Positions 52,057 through 64,000 of a DNA stretch of 64,000 nucleotides are shown in pieces. The notes under the pieces were generated by a model. It was given only the letters and a program-made list of their open reading frames with translations, did not search any database and was not told the origin of the DNA. The stretch's first letter is position 1. Every line of letters starts with the position of its first letter. The stretch covers positions 2,238,465 through 2,302,464 of the forward strand of contig SSNP01000003.1 in the NCBI GenBank assembly GCA_006937955.1, in the 5' to 3' direction. A program made the translations under genes and the position numbers. This DNA is from Pachypanchax playfairii. Taxonomy: Eukaryota > Chordata > Actinopteri > Cyprinodontiformes > Aplocheilidae.

Positions 52057-52525
52057 TTAAAGGTCCCATATTATGAAAAATCTTTTTTTTTTTCTCTGGG
52101 ATTTGGGGTATTATTGTGTGTCTGTGGTGCATATACACTTATACAAAGTTGGAAAAAAAAACATCCATGAGTGAGATAGGGTTTTCTGAATCCAGTCCAA
52201 TATGTTTGCTGTTCAAAATTGTCCTGGCTTCTGACATGGGAAGCCAGGAGGGGCTTGTGCTCTGATGGGGTTCACACGCCCTCCAAGAATTTACTCCACC
52301 CACCGGGTACAGCAGTAACTTCCTCAGACTCCTGCAATTTATTTACATATTCGAAACCACTGGTTCAGATTAGGAAACTCACCACACAAAATGCTGTTGT
52401 TGTTTGCTGCTCAGAAGAACACAAAACAGTTCATTAGGTCCCAGTTGAAGAGGACAGAAGAGCGGCATTTGAATTTATTTATAATAGTAGTGTCCCTGCT
52501 ACCTTGCATAATATGGGCTCTTTAA
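52057..52525. mobile_element. TTAA-flanked MITE (TTAAAGGTCCCATATTATG ends)
   Basis: The left end TTAAAGGTCCCATATTATG (52057-52075) and right end CATAATATGGGCTCTTTAA (52507-52525) are inverted repeats differing at two positions, with TTAA at both edges. The 469-bp body is non-coding. I recognise these ends from a very common teleost MITE. The class is piggyBac/Kolobok-like by target site. Confidence 0.9.
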
Positions 52526-52887
52526 ATGTAGTTTTTTAACAAGAATAGATTTCTCATAGACCACCATTTTTTATTTAATAACAAAAGATATCCTAAAGTG
52601 ATAACTTTAAAATATCTCAACTCCTCAAATAGTTTGGTATAATGTGCACCACACTGAACATGAACCAGAAAAAGTAAAGACCAAAACTGTTTGAAGAACT
52701 CAAAGAACAGCTTTAGATCTATGTGTTGCTGATGTAAATGGAAATGTTACTTCTCCAAGCAGCTTCCTAGTCCTGTGACACGAACTGCCAATATTATTAA
52801 AACGTGTCAAATTCATAGGATTGTAGCCAACTGACCAGGATGTAGAGGCAAGAAGAAATTCAACCCCAAATGAATCAGACGTATGGA
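52526..52887. other. unannotated non-coding DNA
   Basis: Nothing recognised between the two DNA transposons. Confidence 0.5.
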
Positions 52888-52895
52888 GTGGAATG

Positions 52896-53290
52896 CAGGG
52901 CTATGTGGTATGGCAACATTTTTTTAATATCACATTTTCTTTTTAAATTAAATTGGTTTTATGGTATTTTTTATACAACCAATTTTACCACAATATCTTC
53001 TAGTAGTAGAGTCTAGTACTCACAGTAGTACCATATTGCACAACTTCTTCAAAATAGAATTGCCAGTAAGGGGCAGTAATTAAGTTAAGTTGCTAGTTTT
53101 ACCACCACCAGCTACCACAAATGATAGTTGTTTGGTCCTGGTCCCACCTTTTGAAGCAGAAGAAATTTTATTCAGGTCCTCGCAGAAGTACGTTCTCACT
53201 GCAAACATTCTAGATGTTGTCTTGGCTGTTCACTGCTGTAGCGGTATGTGAAAAATTCATATCTTAACCAAAATAAACGCCCAGCCCTAT
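52896..53290 (+). mobile_element. hAT-type MITE (CAGGGCT...AGCCCTA)
   Basis: The element starts CAGGGCTATGTGGTATGGC and ends ACGCCCAGCCCTAT, matching the AGGGCTGGGC-type ends of a widespread fish family. The flanks GTGGAATG (52888-52895) and GTGGATGG (53291-53298) agree at 6 of 8 positions, consistent with an aged 8-bp hAT target-site duplication. The 395-bp body has no transposase. Confidence 0.75.
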
Positions 53291-53349
53291 GTGGATGGTA
53301 AGAAAAGAGTCAAGGAAACAATAGAAAACCATTCAAGCTGAACTCCAAA

Positions 53350-53404
53350 GGGGGTGGCTGGGGAAGGGGATTGTCCTCTGTTCAGGAGGTCAGGGTTCAA
53401 ACTC
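53350..53404 (+). mobile_element. tRNA-derived SINE head fragment
   Basis: The segment ggggtggctggggaaggg, followed by ggaggtcagggttcaaactc, matches the head of the SINE at 11602-11820 read in the same sense. It has a degraded B box GGGTTCAAACTC at 53393-53404. The 3' body is absent. Confidence 0.5.
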
Positions 53405-54735
53405 AGGCACTGTGGATTCTGGGATTGTTCAGTTTGATAATATAATGTTGTATTCCATTAATATAATGCTTGTTTTGTATTATTTTAACTTACCAGAAAT
53501 CAACTTAAACATCCATCCATCCATCCAGAACCTGCTTCTTACTTGTTTGGGTCACAGGAAGCTGGTGTTTATCATCAACTTAATCAGAGATAGACATCTC
53601 AATTGTCAGGTATCTGCAGCCCGCATTTTTCTATTGCAGGTCAGAGAACTATTTCTAGTAATAACTATAAAACTGACTTCTAAATATCTGAACTAAACCT
53701 TTAATAAAACATATTGCTATAAAATTAGTAGACTGTGTCTGTATGGTATAAAATGGTTGTAAATTGTTGCACTGGTAACTTGAGTACATTACATATGGCA
53801 TCATCTTTACCTGTTTTAAAAGACTTCATGCTGATTTATTGCTACATTTAACCCATTTCTTCAGGTTTAAACACTCAAAAGAAAAAAAAAACAGCTAAAA
53901 ATAAAATCACCCTGTAACCAACCAAACAAGTAAAGTAACACACCTATTCCTTGCACACATGCAGTACATCATCTGGGTCGAGTTCCAAAAAATAAATCTG
54001 ATTTGACTGACAGTTCTTGTTCAAAAACCCTGTAAGTTACACACAAACTTTACCTCATTTTCTCTTTCTGTGTCTCTCTCACACACACATTGCACGGTGT
54101 GTTTTTGTTGGAATTTTGACAAACAACAACAGTGACCTTTAAGGGAGGCGAGGCAGCATGGCTGTGATCACAGAGAATGGAAACCGAGCCAGAGTGAAAT
54201 GTCAACCGTCCCTGTGGTCTTAGCACTGACGCAAAACTGCTACAAGAGGGAGAGAGTGTGTGTTATACTTGAAGGCATGTGTTCTGTGTGTGTGTGTGTC
54301 TGCCAGTGTGCAAAAATGCACTATTGTGAACGTGTGTGGAAGAAGCGAAAGCGGAGATGTTGCTGATTATCTGAGATCCATTTTTCAGCCAATCAGTAGG
54401 TAACGTTACAAAAAGACATCACTGTACATTTCAGATGCACCATCACTCTGCCTGATTGTCAGGGAACCTGCATGGCAGTCAGAGAATGAGTTATTACAGA
54501 TACATGATTGTGGTGTGATTTAAATGAAAGGTATGATGCAGGATGGTTTTACTCTCATCCTCACAGGGATGATACTGATGCCCTTCCATCAGCGTTTGAA
54601 TGGGAATAATCACGCACGTCTGTCAGACACTGTACTGCTGAGATATAGTTGATGAAGCAGAAAAAATGTATCCAGTTTCAAAATCTGTACAAAAAATGAC
54701 CAAATACATCTATGTCAATAACTCAGTGTCATGAA
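53405..54735. other. unannotated non-coding DNA
   Basis: No gene seen. A short (GT)n run lies at 54285-54299. CCATCCAT-type units occur at 53514-53525. Confidence 0.5.
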
Positions 54736-55350
54736 GGCTCCCTTCACACTGGATTAAGACATTTATATCTCTACAAGATACACAACCTTTAATGTGATGT
54801 GAAGGCAATCATAATGTTGCTGCACTTTAAGTGCTCACCAAATAGGTTTTTCACCAATTTTCTGCATCCCCAAGACATTCTACTCCGATCTTACCATGCT
54901 CTGTACATCAGCAGCAAGTTACCATGAAGATCCTCCCATATTTGCCTGTGATCCCACCATGATATGGGTACCACAATGCACAATCCATTTGGAGCATGAT
55001 GTAGCCACACACTAGAAGATCATGCCATACTATTATGGAATAAGGTCATACCCTAAACTTGAGGCTAGCATGGCAAGTCCTGCTTCAATTTCTCACAGCC
55101 CAAACCCCACCAGATGCACACTGACCCAACGGATACAACGCCATCACCCTCCTCCTTTCTCCTATGACAGCACGATGATGATAAACCACCACCACTTTGC
55201 TGTGGAAGTTTTGTTCATGTTCTAAACTGTAATGGACTTGTTATGTTTCATCATGTGTAATAGGGATCCCACTATCTTGTTAATGTTTGACTGTAAACCT
55301 CGCCATGACACGATAAAGACCGTAATCTAACTGATATTTTAGTGAAGTTA
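54736..55350 (+). mobile_element. four-copy inverted-end family, copy 3
   Basis: The left end GGCTCCCTTCACACTGGATT (54736-54755) is well kept. The right end is badly decayed and its position is estimated by comparison with copy 4. A 25-base stretch at 54893-54917 is identical to 63455-63479 in copy 4. The family marker atgataaaccacca lies at 55178-55191. Confidence 0.7.
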
Positions 55351-56120
55351 GTCGTAGAATCACTATGTTCTATTACATGATATCAGTGTTTATTAAATAC
55401 TTGTAAAATAAATTAATCACAGGTTGAGACTCTTGAGGGCAAAACATCTGTTTCAGCTTTTTTCTTTTCTTTTTTTTTACTGATCTTGTATCTTTTGTCC
55501 ATCAAGATTTAAAGATATCTAACCACAGAAAATGTTCTTTAGATAATGCTATGTTTAAATTACTCTCTATACCACACAGGTAGTACACGTTGGTATGGGC
55601 AGTTCTTGATTTGGCTGCAAAGTAATTATGAATTCCTCATAAATGTCCCATGTGAGGTGTGAAGGGATGAAAGACTGGGAAACAGCTGAAGCAGAGCCCA
55701 AAACTGAAATCAACTGATCACAAGGAAACCCTGACAACAACATGAAATTAACTATAATAATAAAAATTTAAAAAACAAGTAAATGACAAAAATACTTCAC
55801 TGAACACTTCTAACACGGTGGCAGTCATGGCTCTTAGAACTATGTTCAGCAATTTTAAGGAAAACTCTGTCCCAGCATGCATCATTGGCACTGCTGAATG
55901 TGGACACTGCAATGTTAGAAATAACTTGATGAAAAAAAATCACAATATGTCAAGAACAATACATAACTGAGATTTGGAAAGACAAGATGGATAAAGTTCA
56001 AGGCCTGTCTGACCTCGTGGTGCATCATGTCAGCAACTACTCCAGATTTGACTGGCTTTTTAACTCAGTGTTTCAGGGCGGACTTCTATCTTTACCTATT
56101 TGAAATAAAATTTTTGAGGA
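55351..56120. other. unannotated non-coding DNA, partly A/C-rich
   Basis: No gene seen. About 55660-55800 has the same A/C-rich texture as 25015-25700 (gaaacagctgaagcagag, caaggaaaccctgacaac) and may be a related relic. Confidence 0.45.
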
Positions 56121-56259
56121 CAGCCCTGTAATGGACTGGCGACCTGTCCAGGATGTCCCCCGCCTCTCACCCAGAGATTTCTGGAGATCAGCGCCAGCTC
56201 CCTGTGACCCTGAAAAGGAAGAAGCAGGTTCAGAAAATGGATGGATGGATGGATGGATG
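56121..56259 (+). mobile_element. L2-type LINE/SINE 3' tail with GGAT repeat
   Basis: The segment contains ggactggcgacctgtccagg, then cccgcctctcaccc, gatcagcgccagctccc and tgaccctgaaaaggaagaag. It ends on (GGAT)n at 56238-56259. This is the classic 3' end of fish L2-type LINEs and the SINEs that share their tail. The 5' part is missing. Confidence 0.85.
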
Positions 56260-57598
56260 TTTGAGAGCATTTATGGCTTTAATATAATAAAACAAAGCTC
56301 CAATTTTTATTGCTGATTATGAACTAAAAACAATGTTATTAGCATTAAATTATGCTAATAAAAACATTAACTTTTTGGCCTTAACACTAAGAATCCCAGA
56401 AGGCCAGGGCAAAAAAATTCAAAGATAAGTGTTGGCATTAATATGATTTATGAAAATATACAATTTGACTACAAAACAACTTCAGAAAATGTAAATTGCT
56501 GTTGTTAACTTTTTCCTGCCTTTCAAGAGATGGTTAATGCACTTTAAAGTGTTGATATTCAGAAAAAGGACTTACAGTGGACATTCTAGATCAGCATTAT
56601 TTGTAGACGCATATCACAGAGACAACAAGTGCTCAGATTAAACTCATAGCTACAATTTATCAATCTCTCCTGGATGTTCTGACCAGAACTCAGAGGTCTG
56701 ATTATGGGGATAATAGTCTCTGTATCAGCATCCTTATAAAACACAGCTAGGCAACATCAAAGGCAGAGTCTCATCGCAAATTTACCAGCATTTTGTGTGA
56801 TGCACTTATTTCATGCATGAAATTATATTAGACCTTTTTTCCTTTTCAACTCACTCAGACTCTTTTAAATAATTCTTCCACTACATGCTTCACGTTGGAT
56901 ATTCCAATAGTCACTCCCTCTTAGTAAATTAGTTTGGTGAGATATTTTAATAAAAAGTGAAGTTGTTTATGAGTTGTTCTTGGCAGAGTTTTGTTGTTGT
57001 ATCCCACAATCTTTGTACAAAAGCAAAGAATGCATGAAGCTATCCAGCAACAAAATACTTTTACTAACTTAAGTATCTAAACGTCAAGTCAGGTAATTCT
57101 ATAAAAACAGTTTTCACAAGCAGAAAAATAAAATTTGAAATCCGTTTGTGTTTGAAAGCAACACACCCAGGAAACGATCTACTAGTTTTGACTTTTCCAT
57201 GCAAAATTAAGGAGACATATAATTAAAAGATACTACTACATTGAACTGGCTAAACACTGTCTTTTAAAAAATAAATTTGTTGCTATAATACCAGTGATTT
57301 CTTAATCTTTGATTTTTATCTTTTTTGTTTGTAAAGAAAGCCGCTCCGTGTTCTTTGTGAAAACAAAATAAATGTGATTTTTTAAAACAGTGCAGAGAAA
57401 AATAAAATATTCAGCAAAGACTTTTCCTGCAAAGTTTCTGATGATCCAGAATCCACATGATGCCGTTGTGACACCAGGATCTCTGCAGTTTAGTAGAACA
57501 TAGAGGTATAACATGTAGCTCTATCACAGCTTCAGACAAGGAACCCAGCTGGTTTAGCTGTACATATACAGACTAGCACACACAAAGAAGCATCGACT
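56260..57598. other. unannotated AT-rich non-coding DNA
   Basis: Nothing recognised. Confidence 0.5.
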
Positions 57599-57750
57599 CA
57601 TTCATCTATTTTCTATCATCTATTTTGATCTGCTTAGTTGGGGGCTGTAGTCACTGGGTGAGAGGCAGGATGCACCCTGGACAGATCATCAGAACATCAC
57701 AGGGCCATTTTACACAAACATCCACATTCATATGAACAACAATTAGGAAT
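57599..57750 (-). mobile_element. L2-type LINE/SINE 3' tail, minus strand
   Basis: Reverse-complemented, the segment reads aatgtggatgtttgtg, ggccctgtgatgttctgatg, ctgtccagggtgcatcctgc, ctctcacccagtgactac. It ends in GATGAATGAG-like units near 57600. It is the same tail as at 56121-56259 but in the opposite orientation and more degraded. Confidence 0.7.
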
Positions 57751-58144
57751 AATTATTTAACCTAGTCTGCATGCATTTGGTTAGTGTGAGTGAGCAGAGA
57801 AGAACTCCACACATAATAAATAGGCTTGCTCTCTTTTCACTGTATAGGAGACATACATTTAACAAAAGCAGATATAATTACAACCTCTCCTTGTCTATGT
57901 ATCTTCTTTTAGTTTTCTATGTGTGACCTGTATGGTGATAATCCAACTGTGTTGGATCTCAAATGGTTCTCCTCCATGTTGTATATTGATCATAATGATA
58001 CAGTGTATCATTTGTAATGCACTTCACAGTTTAAAAGAAAATCCTAATGTGCTTGAAAGTAACAAGTAAGAATGAGAAAGATATCTTTCAAAAGGAAGTG
58101 ACATTAATAAAGAGCTTTCTTAAAAAGAAACTGCACTTTTACAA
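57751..58144. other. unannotated non-coding DNA
   Basis: Nothing recognised. Confidence 0.5.
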
Positions 58145-58258
58145 AAAAAAAAATGAGGCCAATGACTGACCCCTGGGGAATCCCACTGGTGACTGTGTGA
58201 AAGTGAGACTTTGCATCATCATGGTCTGTTCTATCAGTTAGATAAGATTTAAACCAGG
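58145..58258 (-). pseudogene. LINE reverse transcriptase fragment
   Basis: On the minus strand one uninterrupted frame reads TWFKSYLTDR and then TSGIPQGSVIGLI. This corresponds to the reverse transcriptase stretch W-F-x-SYL-x-x-R ... G-V-PQGS-V-LGP that precedes the catalytic aspartates. Only about 40 codons remain, and a poly(A/T) run at 58140-58152 cuts it off before the catalytic site. The PQGSVIG version differs from the PQGTVLSP version at 16.6 kb, so it derives from another LINE family. Too short to be listed as a reading frame with its own ATG. Confidence 0.72.
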
Positions 58259-58289
58259 TGTAGCATTAGTGAGTTCATTCAGTGATGTG

Positions 58290-58482
58290 GCTAGTTTGTT
58301 AGCCAATTTGAGTCCAGCAAGTTTGCATAATGAATATTAATGAGTTGCAGCTCGAAGCTGGACGAAGCCACAGTAAATCAGCGTTTCCTGACGTTTTTTA
58401 GATATAAAATGTTTCATATTACAGGTAAATACTTCAGAAATAACCACAAAGTCATGAAATTTGTGTGAAATGGTCTCTTTAA
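58290..58482 (+). mobile_element. TTAA-type interspersed element, copy 3 (3' part)
   Basis: The segment follows copies 1 and 2 from the gagtccagca-gtttgcataat region to the end, with the shared 24-mer at 58437-58460. It ends in tggtctcTTTAAAT, keeping TTAA at 58479-58482. It is the most truncated copy and lies directly beside the reverse transcriptase fragment at 58145-58258. Confidence 0.75.
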
Positions 58483-61400
58483 ATAAGTGAAGTTGAGCAC
58501 TAGACAAAAAGTTGAGCATATGTGAAAGAGCCTAGTTTGTACATACATACATTATATGCCTGTGCGTATGTGTGTATTGCTGTGTGTGTGTATGTGAGAA
58601 AAGGTGAGTGAGCTCTTGGCCTGTATTGGTATTTTGAAAAGTGATTGACAGGGGAAAAGTCTATTAGGTGAGATTGTTAACAGAGTTGAGCCTGTTATCT
58701 GCTCCAGGCAGCTGTGAAAGGGGATGGCTGATTCACAAGGAAGCTATTGAGAATTTCAAAGGTGTTGTCTGACTGATTTGGGCACTGCTCCGCATTACAC
58801 TGAGACCGCAAGCCAGTTTGTTCTCAAATCCACTCTGATCAATGTGCTTTCACATCCTCCTTTCTTTCACAGTTTCTTTACTGCGAAAAAGTTTACCTGT
58901 TCACACATTTCTTCAAGTATTTTGTTTTTACTTTGTGAACTTTGTATTTTCTTTAGTCTCAAACTCAAATTATGTTCCTTTTATTGCTTTTTTTGTTCAA
59001 CAAGGCAGAAACTTTGCTCACACCTATTGCAGCTTAATCCGTGCAATTAAGCACATATAGAGACAACTAATCAAGTTAAATCTTTGCCGAGGCAAGCCTA
59101 AAAGAAATAAAGTTTGATTTGCTTACACTGTACTTCCCATTCTTGTTTTAGCTGTATGAATATTTTATATCCTTTTTGTTTATGGTGCTTATGTGTAGTA
59201 GCTGGGAAGTCATCTTGGCCCCATGAATTTCTTTGGATAGCAAGTAGAGTAGAAAACACTATTCTCAATGGCTGCATAGATCTTCCAGGACACTACAGAG
59301 TACCAGTCAGATATATAGAAGAAACAGGCAAAATGTACATATCAGTCTAGTTTTGTCTGAATTTGTTAAGCACATGTCTGCAGAGTAAACTCTCTGTGAC
59401 CTTATGTTTGATTCACCAAACATTGCCAAGGGGATGGAATGAATTAATGCACATTTGTCTGAGTGTGTAAACACTTGTGTGAATTTGTGTGCATCAGTGT
59501 GCAAGGTTATCCATTGGCTAAGGCAAATGAAATATGACATGCAGTCATGCATCTTGTTTAGAGTAGCACAATGGATGCAGGCACAAAGGCCTGTGTGTGT
59601 ACAGTATTTGCTGAACTGCAGGAGAGGCCGCCTGGAGGCTGTCTGCTGGGCTCACTGGGCCCGGATTTACAAGATGTGATTAACCAGTTCAGAGTGAGGT
59701 GAAGGAAGGAGTTAAAGGGAAACACCAGTGACGAAATCTGTTGAGATTTGAAAACAGTGTCGCCCTCAGAGATCCAGAAGGACCTTTTTTGATGAATGTG
59801 TGGCCAGAGCATCAAATGGGGAGAAGCAAAGATAAATTGTGACAAATTAACAATAGTTCTATCTATTTATAAAAGGAGCAATAAAGTAACTTTCTCTGCC
59901 ATCTTTAACATGCTAAACCTGACCAAAATTGTTAGTCCAAGCATTGTGTCTTTTTTGTCACACAATTGTTTACCAATTCAACCAACATTCAAGTTGTCAA
60001 ACATCATGATCTGTTTGAAAGCTGCTGAGGATCAGCTAAATACAACTCGTTGGATAGTTCACTGTTAAAACATGAGATAAAGTTGTACTTTCTAAAGCTT
60101 AATGACAATGTGATGTGATGAGTGATGCTCTTGTTGGCATTTTTTCAATTTTCTTATATTTATTTCTTTTATTTTATATTGATACCAATTTATATAGTGT
60201 GTTATACAAACAAGGTAAAATGTTAAAAACGTGAATAGGTCCATATGGATAGGCAACTTGGATACCACCAAAAAGAGCTTGGTTTAACAATAGCTGGTAA
60301 CATTAACTTAAACAAACTCAGAGTTCAGATCTTTTGAAGTGGGCTTATATGCAAAGAGTGTGAACAATTTATGTCTCAGCTGTTGTAAAAAGAGCAGACA
60401 GAAGAGAAACTACCATCGAACAGGCACCACCCTGCGCTCTGACCACCACCACACAGGTGAAGTGTCTGACACAAAGTGAAAAGGACTTTTTTGGGATGAG
60501 CGAGGATTTGAGGGGTTACTGGACAACATGTTCTACCTCCTGCACACGTCACATTGTTTTCATTTCTTGTTAAAAAAGATCCACTGCAAGACAAATGAGT
60601 TATAGTTATTCAAGTGATCCCATTTCCATATACTCTAAAATATCACACCAGCATTTGCTTTGTGTTATATGCATTTACCTGTAATTATTATATGAAGGCT
60701 ATTAGCACGTACCTTGCAGAAACTATGGATATTATCAGTTAAACAATATCTGTTGAGAAGATATTTTCAAATCAGTATAGCCAGCACCTTGAAAATCTCT
60801 AAATTAATCATTGCTGCAACATCTCTGTTTTGCTGTATTTCACTAGTGTTGCATCACAGGTGAGTCTCAAAACACGGTTCATACATATAGTCAGCAAAGC
60901 AAGAACTGCTGGAAGTTCTGGAGGAGAAGTAAACAGTTGTTATTAGTAACATGGCACCCATCGTAACAGACACATTTGCAATACACTCCCAACACCATCT
61001 TTATATTGGGTTTATTTTTGAGCTAAAAATTGTGCACAACGTTCAAAGTTTGTATTCAAGGATCTAGTACTGGTGAGAAATGCATTTTGCCGTCGTTAAA
61101 GCGGGAAAAGTTCATCATGGGTGCAGCCCAGACCATTTGTTCACGTCTCACCAACTCCATATACTGTGATAGTGTGTGTTGAGAGAGGAAGACACGCTGT
61201 ATATGTTTTTGTTTGTTTGTTTGTCTTTTTGCCTGACAGTCTTTTTAATGACCTTTGAACTAGTCACGACAGAATTTTCCTGCATCACCGGTCAATCGGA
61301 TTTCAACATTCATCGTGTTAACTGATCTGCAGAAAGTCATGAATCAAAGGTATTGGAAGGGGAAGTATAAAGCAATTACTATCAAAGGAAACTGCGAGTA

Positions 61401-62057
61401 TATATGATAAAAGATGGTTAAATGAGCTTCAACAATTGTGGCAGCAAATTGGTACCACAAACGGATTCATCAGAAAATGTTGAGTACTGTTTTTTAATTT
61501 AACTTTTTTAATCACATTTCAGCAGTGAAATCCATCGATTTTTTTTTGTGTAATAAAGACTGTCAATTTCATTCTCCATTCTGGACTGTGTTTTCCATGA
61601 GCGGTTGTTAACACTAAATCTGGATCACTGTCTGGGATTTCTGTCTGGATCCAGGAATGCATGTCATCAAAATTTCAGACAGCGCTTCGGATCACCACCA
61701 TTGATTGGTTCTTGTACCATTTCCGACATGTCCTAAAATTCCATCAAAATCCATCCAGGACTTTTTGAGTTATCTAGAGTTACATAACAACTGCTGCTTA
61801 GCCTCCTGTTATGAACAAGACAAGATGCATGCAAACACAAAGTGGAACCTAATGCTATTCTCCTTTACTGAGTCAATCAGCTCCTAAATACATAACCACG
61901 AGCTGATCTGAACCAAATAAAAAGACCCATTGTCTGTATGCTTGCACATAAAATCCATATTTTAGTAAAGACGCAAAAGTCGAAGTGCGATATAGTGAGG
62001 GATCATTGTACTTCAGTTGTGTAAAGGGAGATTACAAGTTAAAAATGTCCTCTTGAG
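58483..62057. other. unannotated non-coding DNA
   Basis: I see no gene or repeat family in this 3.6 kb. Short GT-rich words occur near 58560-58600. Frames at 58778-60068 on both strands are unrecognised. Confidence 0.5.
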
Positions 62058-62196
62058 GTTAATTAGTAACACTAAATTGAATGAGAATGTGAATGGTTGT
62101 CTGTTTTGAACCAAACTTGTTATGGACTGAATACCTGTTCAGGTTGTGCCCCACCTCTTGCCTTATGATGGAGATAGGCACCAGCTCCCCACAACT
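62058..62196 (+). mobile_element. degraded L2-type LINE/SINE tail
   Basis: The order aattagtaacactaaattg, gagaatgtgaatggttgtctg, tatggactgaatacctgttc, aggttgtgccccacctcttg and gagataggcaccagctcccc matches the 3' half of the fish SINE/L2 tail also seen at 38760-38903. The element ends in an A-poor T run after 62196. It is diverged but unmistakable in order. Confidence 0.8.
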
Positions 62197-63264
62197 CTTT
62201 TTTTTTTTTCAGAAGAAAACTTCTCACTTTCAAATGATTATTCTTGACCTGAGCAGGTGGGTAGAAGTGTAACTATTCCATTAAGCCAAATCCAAACATC
62301 TTAAAATTCTGCTACCAAGACAATGGAGGACTAAGAAAAACTATTCTATAATGATGCCCGAGTGCCCAGTTTCTATCAGCACATAGATGAAATGGTACAT
62401 TTAAACCACCTCTTATGTCGCATCTTTATATGCCCCAAATAAGTTAATAAGATAAGTGCACATTTTTGGGCTCTAGTAAATAAATGATTAATGAGTCGAA
62501 AACAGTAAAGTGACAGAAATCCAAAGAACATTCTGATGTATTTAAAACAAACTCTGAGATGTAGATAAACTTTTAATGACAGTTTGTTTTCCATCACACT
62601 TCTATGTTTATAATTATCGTTCATGTATTTACTGTATTTAAATTTTCACAGCTAACTGAGATGAAGAATGGAAGGTAATGATCTGAAGTACAATCATTTT
62701 TGTGTTCAATTGTTCAACATCCTTTAGCACAATGTAAAACTATCTGAAAGCAGTTTCATAAACTGAACAGAGAAAGTGATTAGAAAGGTAATTAGACATT
62801 GTTTCCTAAAATTCTTCATGTGCTCAACATCCAGTCCAGATTACCACATATAATGGCACAATCATCATAACAGTAGATGTTTTTTTCCAAAGAAACTTAA
62901 AGCCAAAAGAGTTTCCTCAGACTGTTCTTTGATTGTTTCTCCTACTTCCTTCCATAGCTGGCCAGGTGATCTGTGGTTTGTGCTTTAGTGCTTGTTTTTG
63001 TGATTCACAAACAGGCAAAGTTGTGTTTCGTTTTTTTCGTGTGATCCTGGAAAGAAGCACAAATTGTTTTGTTGGTACACTTCCACCTCTTTCACAGGTC
63101 CAACATTTCTAACAGCAAACTTTAAGAAAACATTTTTATTTTTGATTTACTTCCTTGCAACATGCCTTTACAGTTTTGTCCATCATCCCAGCTGTTAATA
63201 ATTTAATTTCTCTCACATTGCTGGGATGGAGATATAAAGCAACAAACCCCAGTTCAGGAGCTAA
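62197..63264. other. unannotated AT-rich non-coding DNA
   Basis: Nothing recognised. Confidence 0.5.
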
Positions 63265-63788
63265 GGCCCCTTTACACTGGATGAAGACCCTGCTTTTTTC
63301 TCCACAGCCTACGTGACCTATTAAAGCTGGATCATGACAAATTTAGCAGCCTCGTTCAGTGTGAAGGTGAACATGATGCTGCTATGCACTGAATGCTGGC
63401 CAATTGGGGTTTCCTGTTATTTCTTACATCCCCAACATGCTCTACTGCACTATCACCATGCTCTGTACATCAGCAGCAATTTTCCATGTTGATTGTTTGT
63501 CCTTGATCTCACCACATCCTGGACCCTGTCCAGGCATGGCTCTCTCAGACTGTGTCAGGATGCAGCTGCACAATGGGGTTGTAGCCCAGGTATGAGACCA
63601 GTGTGCTGCCACAATGATAAACAACCACAATCTTGAAACAGAAGTTTCAGCACTACTACAACTATCTCCAACATATCATCACTGTCACATGTAATAGGGA
63701 ACCAAAGTCATTTTTAATACTCACCTGAAGACCCCACCAAGAACCTGAAAAAACTAGTCTGACTGAAGGGGTCTTCCTGTGTGAAGGC
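63265..63788 (+). mobile_element. four-copy inverted-end family, copy 4 (best ends)
   Basis: The left end GGCCCCTTTACACTGGATGA (63265-63284), with agaccctgc just inside, pairs with the right end GGGGTCTTCCTGTGTGAAGG (63768-63787) as inverted repeats. The marker atgataaacaacca (63614-63627) differs from the other copies by one base. Flanks agctaa and agcttaa may be a decayed target duplication. No transposase. A non-autonomous DNA transposon is the best reading; the superfamily is open. Confidence 0.75.
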
Positions 63789-64000
63789 AGCTTAAATGTT
63801 TAAATATTACATCTCATGGTAATATCAATGTTTAAATAGAAAAAAAACACCCAGTGGTTAACTGATAAGACATTGTCAAGGTTGTCATCCATTGTGTACA
63901 CATTATGATATTTTATTTCCTGATTCATTTTTTATTTTTGTTTCATAGAAATTTGGGACAAATTGTGTGATTTTTTTTTTTTTTACCATTTTATTCGTTA

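Overview
This 64 kb window looks like non-coding chromosomal DNA from a ray-finned (teleost) fish. The base composition is AT-rich, dinucleotide and tetranucleotide microsatellites are abundant, and there are no bacterial-style gene arrays. The identifiable content is a set of small transposon relics of types common in teleosts: tRNA-derived SINEs, L2-type 3' tails, TTAA-flanked MITEs, small hAT derivatives and LINE fragments. The species cannot be determined. A 10-base run of N at 4803-4812 marks an assembly gap. I found no exon, intact gene, RNA gene or CRISPR array that I can defend. The longest non-transposon reading frame, 150 codons at 32960-33412, has no recognisable family. The window is therefore probably intergenic or inside a very large intron.

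Layout. 0-9 kb: (TC)n tracts, a 254-bp hAT-type MITE (3719-3972), the N gap and a possible solo LTR (5754-6200). 9-13 kb: non-repetitive DNA that could be regulatory (9421-9600, 10080-10400), a hAT relic and a minus-strand tRNA-derived SINE. 13-20 kb is a transposon cluster: a TTAA-type element (13494-14022), a minus-strand LINE pseudogene with recognisable reverse transcriptase motifs and frameshifts (15774-16785), the 3' end of another LINE (16786-17355), a MITE with perfect 24-bp terminal inverted repeats (17973-18457) and a hAT relic (19301-19642). 20-35 kb: mostly unique sequence with candidate regulatory blocks (paired octamers near 21.2 kb, a palindrome near 22.85 kb, 34640-34960), an A/C-rich repeat near 25 kb, the first copy of a four-copy family, a second TTAA-type copy and a foldback repeat. 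35-41 kb: two copies of one TTAA-type MITE in opposite orientation, a 170-bp GGAT/AGAT microsatellite, a full-length SINE with an L2 tail and a LINE tail. 41-64 kb: further copies of the four-copy family, a long CA repeat, two more DNA transposons, three L2-type tails, a second reverse transcriptase fragment and a third copy of the 13 kb element.

The most noteworthy signals are the self-identified repeat families within the window. One four-copy family (about 26.0, 43.1, 54.7 and 63.3 kb) has terminal inverted repeats and copies all in one orientation. One three-copy family (13.5, 29.7 and 58.3 kb) shares an identical 24-mer and a fixed 3' end. Several otherwise different elements all begin with TTAAAG. 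I did not find a coherent new multi-gene system, and the window does not support claiming one.
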